Both the position numbers and the translations under genes were made by a program. This document shows positions 25,449-32,899 of a DNA stretch of 42,450 nucleotides, piece after piece; the first letter of the stretch is position 1, and every line of letters begins with the position of its first letter. The notes under the pieces are model-generated. The model had not been told where the DNA came from. It did not search any database and was given only the letters and a program-made list of their open reading frames with translations. The DNA is taken from assembly GCA_020433805.1 (NCBI GenBank), contig JAGRBZ010000020.1, positions 1 to 42,450 on the forward strand. The letters are read 5' to 3'. The stretch comes from Anaerolineae bacterium. GTDB lineage: Bacteria > Chloroflexota > Anaerolineae > 4572-78 > J111.

Positions 25449-26513
25449 ATGGTTTCTTCCATTCGAGTCTTGGTTGTAGATGACTCACCTTTCATACGTT
25501 ACACTATAGCGAAACATCTAGAAGCCATTCCTGGTATTAATGTGGTTGGTAGTGCTCAGAACGGAATTGAAGCGCTAGCAAAAATACCAACTCTTAAGCC
25601 AGATGTCGTTACACTGGATGTGGAAATGCCTAATATGGACGGGTTAACGGCTCTAAAGAGTATTATGAGCGATTGCCCTACATCGGTGATAATGTTGAGT
25701 TCTCTAACCAGACAAGGTTCTCGAACAACTATTCAAGCATTAATGCGAGGTGCTGTTGATTTTGTCACAAAACCAACAGCTAGTACAGATATTCGTACTG
25801 TTATAGAAGAACTCGCCACAAAAATAAAAACGGCCGCTCAAGTTCGAATTTCAGACTGGAAAGTGCGGACAACTGAGCAGGATTTAAAGCCTGCTACCCA
25901 AAATCCAAAATCTAAAATTCAGCCCTTTCATCTAGGCGATCCAGTAATTGTGATTGGATCGTCTACAGGTGGGCCGCAGGCGCTGCAACAAGTTTTAACT
26001 GAAATACCTGCAGATTTACCGGCAGCTATAGCCATTGTGCAACATATGCCCTCTGGTTTTACAAGTTCATTAGCCCGACGACTCAATGAGTCCTCGTCCT
26101 TTAATGTGCAAGAAGCTGCCGATGGTGATCGGTTAGCACAAGGGTTAGCTTTATTAGCGCCCGGCGATTATCATCTGCGTTTTGTAAAGGACAAGCGGGT
26201 AGTTTTAGAACAGAGTCCACGACGGCATCACGTCCGCCCTGCTGTAGATGTAACTTTGGAGTCTGCAGTGGAACATTATAAGTCAGCAGTAATCAGCGTA
26301 ATCCTAACGGGTATGGGATGTGATGGCACAGCGGGAGCAGCTTGTGTTAAGTCGGTTGGTGGGCAAGTTGTTGTAGAAGACGAGTCGACCAGTGTAGTTT
26401 ATGGTATGCCACGTAGTGTAGTAGAAGCTGGTTTAGCTGATCATGTAGTACCCCTACCTAAAATAACCTCAACCTTGGTGGAGTTGGTTAATAATGCAAC
26501 AATTAGAATATGA
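25449..26513 (+). CDS. cheB: Chemotaxis protein-glutamate methylesterase/deamidase CheB
   Basis: Removes methyl groups from receptor glutamates when phosphorylated by CheA, giving adaptation. The receiver domain (1-125) has Asp11/Asp12, phosphorylation site Asp57 (VTLDVEMPNMDG) and lysine in DFVTKPT. After a linker of about 40 residues, the esterase domain carries Ser172 (IGSSTGGPQAL), the histidine in AIVQHMPSGF and the aspartate in LTGMGCDGTAGA. The triad is complete and the 354-residue length is typical. AGGA lies 8 bases before the ATG. It overlaps cheR by 20 bases. Confidence 0.97.
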   Translation: MVSSIRVLVVDDSPFIRYTIAKHLEAIPGINVVGSAQNGIEALAKIPTLKPDVVTLDVEMPNMDGLTALKSIMSDCPTSVIMLSSLTRQGSRTTIQALMRGAVDFVTKPTASTDIRTVIEELATKIKTAAQVRISDWKVRTTEQDLKPATQNPKSKIQPFHLGDPVIVIGSSTGGPQALQQVLTEIPADLPAAIAIVQHMPSGFTSSLARRLNESSSFNVQEAADGDRLAQGLALLAPGDYHLRFVKDKRVVLEQSPRRHHVRPAVDVTLESAVEHYKSAVISVILTGMGCDGTAGAACVKSVGGQVVVEDESTSVVYGMPRSVVEAGLADHVVPLPKITSTLVELVNNATIRI

Positions 26514-27279
26514 TTTTATAAAACGTGAAATCCTGAGCTTGACAGGTATTGATCTAAATAACTACAAAAGTGAGCAAATGCAGCGACGCTTGAACTCCTT
26601 TTTATTGCGGTCAGGGCAACCAGACTGGAGCAATCTTTTTTCATCGACTCGTAGCGATCCAACAGAGCTAAGCAAATTGAGAGATTTTCTAACCATTAAC
26701 GTTTCTTCATTCTTTCGCGATCCACAAAAGTATGAGGTTTTGAAGAAGACAATTTTACCTAATTTACAAAAAGAAAGCTCTAATTTACGTGTATGGAGTG
26801 CAGGTTGTTCTCAAGGTCAAGAGCCGTACTCTTTGGCTATAATGTTAACAGAGACAACAGGTTCTCAGCGCCGACACTACATTTTGGCTTCTGACCTTGA
26901 TCGTTCCGCCCTTGCCAAAGCCAAATCTGGTGGACCTTATACGGCAACTGATGTGGCTAATGTTCCAATCAACTTACACCAGCGTTACTTTAAGGTTGAA
27001 AATAACAAGTACTTGGCTCATGAGAGGTTACGACAACTTGTTACTTTTAAGCAACACAACCTTTTGGCAGATCCATTTGAAAGTAATTTTGATTTAATTA
27101 TTTGTCGTAACGTAGTAATCTATTTTACCGCTTTAGTTAAGGAACAACTATATAATCGTTTTTATAAAGCACTTCGTCCTGGAGGAGTGCTTTTTGTAGG
27201 CGGCACCGAAATTGTGAATAAGGCATCAGAGATAGGTTTTGAAACTGTAGGTGTCTCCTTTTACCGCCGACCTAATTAG
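26494..27279 (+). CDS. cheR: Chemotaxis receptor methyltransferase CheR
   Basis: S-adenosylmethionine-dependent methylation of receptor glutamates, opposing CheB. The N-terminal helical domain reads YDFIKREILSLTGIDLNNYK and INVSSFFRDPQKY. The SAM-binding core has RVWSAGCSQGQEPYSLAIML, an acidic strand (YILASDLDRSALAKAK), and DLIICRNVVIYF before the typical RPGGVLFVGGTE. The 261 residues are complete. GGAG lies upstream of the ATG inside cheB. Together with cheB and cheD it gives the operon a full adaptation set. Confidence 0.97.
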   Translation: MQQLEYDFIKREILSLTGIDLNNYKSEQMQRRLNSFLLRSGQPDWSNLFSSTRSDPTELSKLRDFLTINVSSFFRDPQKYEVLKKTILPNLQKESSNLRVWSAGCSQGQEPYSLAIMLTETTGSQRRHYILASDLDRSALAKAKSGGPYTATDVANVPINLHQRYFKVENNKYLAHERLRQLVTFKQHNLLADPFESNFDLIICRNVVIYFTALVKEQLYNRFYKALRPGGVLFVGGTEIVNKASEIGFETVGVSFYRRPN

Positions 27280-27298
27280 AATAGGAAATTAACTTATT

Positions 27299-27802
27299 AT
27301 GAATGTACAGTTTCTCAATCCCTTTATAGAAGCTGCTTTTGCGGTATTAGATGCTGAAGTTGGTGTTACAGCCAAACGAGGTCAGTTATCTTTGCAGCGT
27401 TCCGCGGCTACCGCCAGCGAAGTAACAGTACTTATTAGCATGGTAGGGCAAGTTAAAGGTGTGGTTCTTTATGGCCTAAGTGAAGCAACAGCGCTTCAAA
27501 TTGTTGCTAAGATTTTAGGACAATCTTTTGCGGAGTTTGATGATCTGGCACAAAGTGGCATTAGTGAAATGGGTAATGTCATTACGGGACAGGCGGGTCA
27601 GCGCCTGGCAGAAGCTGGCTTTGAGTCTAATATTTCTCCCCCAACAATGATTGTAGGGAAAGGTACACTTATCTCTACACTTGATTTTGAGCGATTGCAA
27701 GTGCCGTTAGAAACAGAATTAGGCACAATACAAATTCATTTAGCTCTAAGAGAGTCTATAAACGGTACAGTTTCACATCCTTTGCCAATAGGAGGTGCTT
27801 AA
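27299..27802 (+). CDS. CheX-like phosphatase, first copy
   Basis: A CheX/CheC-family protein expected to remove phosphate from CheY. It starts NVQFLNPFIEAAFAVLDAE, a classic CheX opening, and has one ExxN active-site motif (SEMGNVITGQAG) followed by a proline (NISPPTMIVG). At 167 residues it fits CheX, which is normally a dimer. The next gene is a close relative starting one base before this one ends (TAATG), so the pair arose by tandem duplication. It could also be a FliN/FliY-linked homologue, but no switch-protein domain is present. Confidence 0.9.
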   Translation: MNVQFLNPFIEAAFAVLDAEVGVTAKRGQLSLQRSAATASEVTVLISMVGQVKGVVLYGLSEATALQIVAKILGQSFAEFDDLAQSGISEMGNVITGQAGQRLAEAGFESNISPPTMIVGKGTLISTLDFERLQVPLETELGTIQIHLALRESINGTVSHPLPIGGA

Positions 27803-28266
27803 TGCGAGTTGAACTTTTTAATCCTTTTATCATAGCTGCTGGTGAAGTTTTAAACACTGAATTGGGAGTTAAAGCAAAACGTGGTGCGCTTCATTTAGAT
27901 AAATCCGACTATATCAGTCAAGATATAACTGTATTGATTAGTTTGATCGGCGATATTTGGGGAGTGGTTATTATTAGCTTGCAGTTTGATACTGCCATAG
28001 CCATCGTTTCTCATATGTTAGGCGAAGAGGTAACTGAGTTTAGTGAATTAGCACAGAGTGGGATCGGCGAATTAGGTAATGTTATTTCAGGTCGAGCCGC
28101 CACTAAATTGGCAGAGGCTGGTTATGATACTGACATCTCCGTTCCTACTATGATGGTTGGTCAGGGATCTCGTATCTCGACATTTGATATTGATCGCCTA
28201 ATTGTGCCTTTAGAGACCGAGTTTGGTGTAGTTCGTTTAGCTTTAGCTCTGCGGGAGTCTTCATAA
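27802..28266 (+). CDS. CheX-like phosphatase, second copy
   Basis: Tandem relative of the preceding gene. It starts RVELFNPFIIAAGEVLNTE and has the same single active-site motif (GELGNVISGRAA), the proline segment (ISVPTMMVG) and closing strand (VVRLALALRESS). The active-site Glu and Asn are kept in both copies, so neither is clearly degenerate. AGGAGG lies 6 bases before the ATG, the strongest ribosome site in the operon, and the stop and start share one base. It is the last gene before the operon terminator. The two copies may form a heterodimer or serve different CheY proteins; that is inference. Confidence 0.9.
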   Translation: MRVELFNPFIIAAGEVLNTELGVKAKRGALHLDKSDYISQDITVLISLIGDIWGVVIISLQFDTAIAIVSHMLGEEVTEFSELAQSGIGELGNVISGRAATKLAEAGYDTDISVPTMMVGQGSRISTFDIDRLIVPLETEFGVVRLALALRESS

Positions 28267-28468
28267 GCCCTGGAAAACTTAGCCCATTATTGTTTGCGGT
28301 GAAGCCGTCTACGATTTGTGACCAATTCAAGTTGTTATTTGTATGGGATTTAGTTCAATATCCCACGCTTGATCAGTCTCTTGCTGGTAGCAGTTCTTTT
28401 AATGCTTTGGGGTTATTGAAATTGTTAAAAAAGAAGATCTACTGTGAAGCAACCGAGTGGTTCACTTT

Positions 28469-28505
28469 ACAGCGTCTCCTATGCAGGAGACGCTGTTTTA
28501 TTTTA
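28469..28505 (+). terminator. Rho-independent terminator of the chemotaxis operon
   Basis: Perfect 11-bp stem ACAGCGTCTCC / GGAGACGCTGT with loop TATGCA, followed by TTTATTTTA. It lies about 200 bases after the last cheX gene and clearly separates the chemotaxis operon from the glycan island. Confidence 0.92.
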
Positions 28506-28770
28506 CCTGGGTTTTACGAGGCGTTTATGTGAAGTTTACTGAAATGTAGGAGGAAAGTGTGGTACCTTTATTTTACGTTTAATGTAAATAAATATTCGAA
28601 AGGTTTGTAACAAAATTTGGCTACCGGGTGGCTAAAAAAGTGTAAAAACCTAATTCATATTTATTTAAGTAATTCCGTTGGGGATGATATGCATGATTAT
28701 TCTAATATTATTCATGACTTTTCAAGTAAGGCCATGACGATAAGTTATAAATATTTTTACATTTGATTCG
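28506..28770. other. AT-rich gap before the nonulosonate genes
   Basis: Together with the 200 bases before the terminator this is a 500-base gap without a convincing gene. It contains an inverted repeat with one bulged base, TTTATTTTAC / GTAAATAAA (28567-28592), that could be an operator. The promoter of the glycan island should be here, but I see no clear -35/-10 pair. Confidence 0.5.
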
Positions 28771-29508
28771 ATGAAAACATTAGCACTTATTCCGGCTCGA
28801 GGAGGTTCTAAAGGAGTTCCTCGGAAAAACTTATACCCACTTGCTGGTAAACCATTGATAGCACATACCATAGAGCAAGCTTGCCAAGCTCGACTTGTTA
28901 ATCGAGTAATAGTTTCGACCGATGACCCGGAAATTGCGGCAGTATCGGAGTCTTATGGAGCGGAAATTATATGGCGCCCAGTAGATATTAGTGGTGACAC
29001 GGCAACATCGGAATCGGCACTGCTTCATGCTCTTTGTTTAATGGCCGATACTGAGTCTTATCAACCTGATTTGTTGGTATTTTTGCAATGCACATCACCA
29101 TTACGTCGGCCAGTTGATATTGATAATGCGATACAAACTCTAAGTGAGCAGAACGCCGATTCCTTAGTGTCTGTTGTCCCATCGCATGATTTTTTGTGGG
29201 TCTTCTCAGAGGGGCAGGCCAAGTCGCTTAACTATGACTACCGCTGTCGACCCCGACGGCAAGATCGGCAACCTGAATATAGAGAAAACGGTTCAATTTA
29301 TATTTTGAAACCTTGGGTGCTTTATGAATTAAATAATCGTTTAGGTGGGCTAATAGTTCTATACCCAATGGATATTGTGAGCTCAATTGATATTGATACT
29401 TTAGAAGATTTTTCTTGGTGTGAGTGGAAACTCTCTCACTCCTATAATCATTTTGCCACAGATAGACCTGTTTCTATGAATATAAAGTCAAAATCTAAGT
29501 CTACATAA
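28771..29508 (+). CDS. CMP-nonulosonate (acylneuraminate) cytidylyltransferase
   Basis: Activates a sialic-acid-like nine-carbon sugar with CTP, giving the CMP-sugar donor for glycosyltransferases. The N-terminal nucleotide signature is ALIPARGGSKGVPRKN, followed by HTIEQACQA, VSTDDPEIA, RPVDISGDTATSESALLHAL, FLQCTSPLRRP and the metal-binding SSIDIDTLEDF. At 245 residues it is complete and of NeuA/PseF/LegF size; sequence inspection alone does not say which sugar (neuraminic, legionaminic or pseudaminic type). No strong ribosome site precedes the ATG. The nonulosonate synthase gene follows after 22 bases. Confidence 0.92.
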   Translation: MKTLALIPARGGSKGVPRKNLYPLAGKPLIAHTIEQACQARLVNRVIVSTDDPEIAAVSESYGAEIIWRPVDISGDTATSESALLHALCLMADTESYQPDLLVFLQCTSPLRRPVDIDNAIQTLSEQNADSLVSVVPSHDFLWVFSEGQAKSLNYDYRCRPRRQDRQPEYRENGSIYILKPWVLYELNNRLGGLIVLYPMDIVSSIDIDTLEDFSWCEWKLSHSYNHFATDRPVSMNIKSKSKST

Positions 29509-29530
29509 CAAACAGATTTAGGATAATTCT

Positions 29531-31426
29531 ATGAAAGCCGATGCAAATTATTTTTATATTGGAGACCGTTTGGTAGGGGATAATCAACCCTGTTTTATCA
29601 TTGCCGAAGCTGGTGTTAACCACAACGGTAGCCTGGATACAGCCTTAAAGTTGGTTGACGTTGCTGTTGAGGCAAATGCGGATGCAGTCAAATTTCAAAA
29701 ACGTAATCTAAAGAGCTTGTATCCGCTAGAGCTTCTCAATAATCCAAACTCGGCCGAATGGTCTTTTCAATACTTGCTTCCAATTCTGAAACAGACTGAG
29801 TTAAGTTATGTTGACTTTAGGCAAATAAAAGCTCATTGCGATCGACGGGGTATCCGCTTTATGTGTACCCCGTGGGATGAGCATAGTTTATTGTTTTTAG
29901 AGGATATAGGCTTGGAAGCCTATAAAGTGGCCTCAGCCGACTTAGTTAATATGCCTTTGCTCGAAAAGCTAGTTGAAACTGGCAAACCGTTGCTTTTATC
30001 CACTGGCATGGCTACCTTGCGAGAGATTGAACGAACAGTTACCTTTTTAGAGAAGCGTCGAGCCTCTTTTGCGTTACTTCATTGTGTCAGTACTTATCCT
30101 GCCCCTTTTGAGAATCTTAATCTTCGCTTTATCGAAACTCTCAAGCGTTTTGGTGTTCCAGTAGGCTATAGTGGGCATGAACGGGGTATTGCTGTGTCGG
30201 TGGCAGCGTTAACTATGGGGGCATGTATTATCGAAAAACATATTACTTTAGATCGTACTTCACCAGGGCCAGACCATCCAGCCAGTTTGGAGCCAAACGG
30301 CATTCAAAAACTTATTCGTGACCTGAGAAATGTAGAGATATCGCTCGGTAAGTATGATAAGGAGCTTTCGACTATGGAAATGTTGAATCGACAGGTATTA
30401 CGCAAAAGTTTGGTAGCAACGCATAACTTACCGGCTGGTACTATTGTGACTCGCGAAATGGTTAAAGTCAAGGGGCCAGGTAAGGGTTTATCACCACAGC
30501 GGCTAGATGAACTACTAGGCGCTAAACTGGCACGCGAAATAAAAGCCGATGAATATTTTACCAAAGGTGATTTGTCTGCCGAAGTAGGAACTACGATTCA
30601 GGCCAATGGGTTACGGCATCCTTGGGGCTTAAAGGCACGATTCCATGATTTGGTAGATATTTTAGCCAAGAAGCCGCACTTAGTAGAATTACATTTTAGC
30701 GAAGCTGACATTAACCACCCCTTTGCGCCTCCTTTAAAGCCCTTCAAACAGCAGCTCTTTATCCATGCACCAGAATTTACTAAGGGACGATTGATCGATT
30801 TGTGTTCTATGGATGAAACCAAATGGGAGCAAGATATTTTTCTTTTACAACAGACCATCAATAGGGCTGCAGATTTGCAGCAGTACTTCTCTGGAGGAAC
30901 TGTTGGGGTGGTCATACACGTAGGCGGAATGAGTATGGATGAACCAATCCTTTATCGCGAACGATTGCTGCAGCAAGCCATAAAGGCCTTCAAACGCCTA
31001 GACTCAAAGGGGTGTTTGCTACTCCCTGAAAACTTACCACCACGACCTTGGTATCTTGGAGGACAATGGTTTCAAAATGTTTTTATACGACCAGAAGAAA
31101 TGACAGAGTTTTGCCAGGAGCTTAGTATTGGAATGACACTTGACCTCTCGCATGCTCAGCTTTTCTGCAATGCTTATGATAAAAGTCTACATAAATACGT
31201 GCAGCACTGTCTCCCTTACATCAGACATCTACATATAGCCGATGCTAGAGGAATAGATAGTGAAGGGCTTCAGATTGGTGAGGGAGTGATAGCTTGGGAT
31301 ACCATTTTAGAATTATTAAGTGAAGCCGACTTTACATGGGTGCCTGAAATCTGGAGCGGTCATTTGCAGAATGGTGCTGGTTTTGTTGAAGCAATCAATC
31401 GACTAATTAGTTATCGCGTTTTATAG
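29531..31426 (+). CDS. NeuB-type nonulosonate synthase with SAF domain, fused to a C-terminal sugar isomerase/epimerase-like TIM barrel
   Basis: The first part condenses phosphoenolpyruvate with a six-carbon sugar to form a nonulosonic acid. The NeuB barrel (about 1-255) shows IAEAGVNHNGSLDTAL, DAVKFQKR, FMCTPWDE, YKVASADLVNMPLLE, LSTGMATLREIE, HCVSTYPAP, GYSGHERGI and EKHITLDRTSPGPDH. An antifreeze-like SAF domain (about 288-350) follows. Residues about 360-631 add a second barrel of the xylose-isomerase/AP-endonuclease-2 type, judged from strands such as LVELHFSEAD, VGVVIHVGG, LLLPENLPP, IGMTLDLSHA, IRHLHIADARG and WVPEIWSGH. Ordinary NeuB proteins are about 340-360 residues, so the extra 270 are a true fusion. 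AGGA lies 7 bases before the ATG. The role of the second barrel is unknown. Confidence 0.9.
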   Translation: MKADANYFYIGDRLVGDNQPCFIIAEAGVNHNGSLDTALKLVDVAVEANADAVKFQKRNLKSLYPLELLNNPNSAEWSFQYLLPILKQTELSYVDFRQIKAHCDRRGIRFMCTPWDEHSLLFLEDIGLEAYKVASADLVNMPLLEKLVETGKPLLLSTGMATLREIERTVTFLEKRRASFALLHCVSTYPAPFENLNLRFIETLKRFGVPVGYSGHERGIAVSVAALTMGACIIEKHITLDRTSPGPDHPASLEPNGIQKLIRDLRNVEISLGKYDKELSTMEMLNRQVLRKSLVATHNLPAGTIVTREMVKVKGPGKGLSPQRLDELLGAKLAREIKADEYFTKGDLSAEVGTTIQANGLRHPWGLKARFHDLVDILAKKPHLVELHFSEADINHPFAPPLKPFKQQLFIHAPEFTKGRLIDLCSMDETKWEQDIFLLQQTINRAADLQQYFSGGTVGVVIHVGGMSMDEPILYRERLLQQAIKAFKRLDSKGCLLLPENLPPRPWYLGGQWFQNVFIRPEEMTEFCQELSIGMTLDLSHAQLFCNAYDKSLHKYVQHCLPYIRHLHIADARGIDSEGLQIGEGVIAWDTILELLSEADFTWVPEIWSGHLQNGAGFVEAINRLISYRVL

Positions 31427-31466
31427 ATATGTTTTATTCATATTAAACCATTAAACGGAGTACAGA

Positions 31467-32585
31467 GTGGAGTTACTATCCTCAAGATATGTTTACGATA
31501 CTAACCCTCATAAACTACTGAATAAACTTCAACTTGAGATGAAACAGCAAGTTGATGATAAAGTGGCAAGTGGATATTATGCTTTCGAGTCAGTAAGGTG
31601 TTGTGTTTGTGGACAGCGTGATTTTGATCTTTTATCTGAGAAAGATCGTTATGGATTATGGATGTCTGTTAAGATTTGCCAGGTATGTGGGTTAATTCAG
31701 ACTAATCCTAGGATGACTCAAGCTGCATATGATGAATTTTATCAAATTGAGTACCGTAAATTGTATCAAGGTGAAGACAGACCTACCAATCAAATCTTTT
31801 ATGATGCATATTTGCGTGGACGAAATATATATAACTATCTCCAACCCTGGTTTTCTCGTCCAGTTAATGAATATTTTGTTTTAGAGGTAGGTTGTGGATG
31901 TGGTGGTGTGTTGCAAGCGTTTCGAGAACAGGGATGCCAAGTTAAAGGGTTCGACCCAGGTACTGAATATTTAGACTTTGGTCGTACTAACTATGGTCTA
32001 GATTTGGTTGCTGGTACACTAGATGATTTAGTCTTACATCGCTCTCCGGATATTATAATTTATTCTCATGTCTTTGAACATATTCTCGATTTGCACGCAG
32101 AACTAAGAACAATTAAGAGAGCCTTAGCCAAAGACGGACTATTATTTATCGAATTACCTGGTGTTAAAAACATTGAAAATGTTTATGAGGGTGATTTTTT
32201 ATTACTACTCCAAAACGCACACACATACCATTTTACATTACTTACTCTTACAAACTTACTCCAGTTACATGGGTTTTATTGCTTGGCAGGAAATGAGGTC
32301 GTTTTTGCTATATTTTCTACCGACCCAAGTCAAACTAGCCGAGAGCCAACTATCCAAAATGACTATTCATCTGTCCTTTCTTTTTTATCAAATGTAGAAA
32401 GTCGCTATCAAGTTCAACAAGGGTTAATAAACTATAAAAATAACCGATTTTTTGAAGCGGCTGAGCATTTTGCTGAGGGCGTGAGATTGCACCCAACTAA
32501 TACGCAAGTACGCCGATTATGGGCAGTAACTCTAATGAAGATGGATAGAGTTGATGACGCCGTTAAAATGTGGCAAACATCTTAA
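31467..32585 (+). CDS. SAM-dependent methyltransferase with N-terminal cysteine motif and C-terminal TPR-like tail
   Basis: Class I methyltransferase of the group often found in surface-glycan clusters. Residues about 47-80 hold a zinc-ribbon-like pair of CxxC motifs (CCVCGQRDF, KICQVCGLIQTNPRM). The SAM site is VLEVGCGCGGVLQAFRE (about 138-155), with FDPGTEYLDFG and IIYSHVFEHILDLHAEL further on. Residues about 315-372 look like one or two TPR units (NRFFEAAEHFAEGVRLHP). The start is a GTG preceded by CGGAG, 40 bases after the NeuB-type gene, so it is probably in the same operon. The likely role is methylating a sugar or sugar nucleotide; the substrate is unknown. Confidence 0.88.
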   Translation: MELLSSRYVYDTNPHKLLNKLQLEMKQQVDDKVASGYYAFESVRCCVCGQRDFDLLSEKDRYGLWMSVKICQVCGLIQTNPRMTQAAYDEFYQIEYRKLYQGEDRPTNQIFYDAYLRGRNIYNYLQPWFSRPVNEYFVLEVGCGCGGVLQAFREQGCQVKGFDPGTEYLDFGRTNYGLDLVAGTLDDLVLHRSPDIIIYSHVFEHILDLHAELRTIKRALAKDGLLFIELPGVKNIENVYEGDFLLLLQNAHTYHFTLLTLTNLLQLHGFYCLAGNEVVFAIFSTDPSQTSREPTIQNDYSSVLSFLSNVESRYQVQQGLINYKNNRFFEAAEHFAEGVRLHPTNTQVRRLWAVTLMKMDRVDDAVKMWQTS

Positions 32586-32899
32586 CTATTAGGGAAATGA
32601 TAATACTAACTTGACATGGTCACATTGTACAATTGCTTTATGAGTATGTCCGCTTTTATGAACTCTTTAGAATCTTCAGAGGTTGATTTCGTAACATATC
32701 CAATGTCAAGACTGCAAACTAAGAAAAGCAAAATAAATTGATCTTGCATAAGTTCTGATAATGATCAAATCAAACCCTGTCTGATAGATATAGATGTTGC
32801 CGAACACTCGGCCTCGACTAGTTATTTAATAGAATATATAGAATGCGGGGTGTTATGCAGACCAGTATAGTATGTCTTACTGAACTAAAAGAGGTTTAG
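32586..32899. other. Intergenic gap before the giant glycosyltransferase gene
   Basis: 314 bases without a gene. It contains inverted arms CTTGACATGG (32610-32619) and CCAATGTCAAG (32700-32710), complementary except for one extra base, and a short 5-bp hairpin GCCGA/TCGGC near 32797-32810. A separate promoter for the giant gene may lie here; the AT-rich stretch near 32825-32845 is the best place, but no clear box pair is seen. Confidence 0.5.

Noticed and set aside
28290..28532. 80-codon plus-strand frame after the chemotaxis operon
   Set aside because: It has no ribosome site and no recognisable motif, and it runs straight through a perfect terminator hairpin.
32611..32640. TTGACA ... TACAAT as a promoter
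   Set aside because: The two boxes are only 11 bases apart, too close for a sigma-70 promoter.
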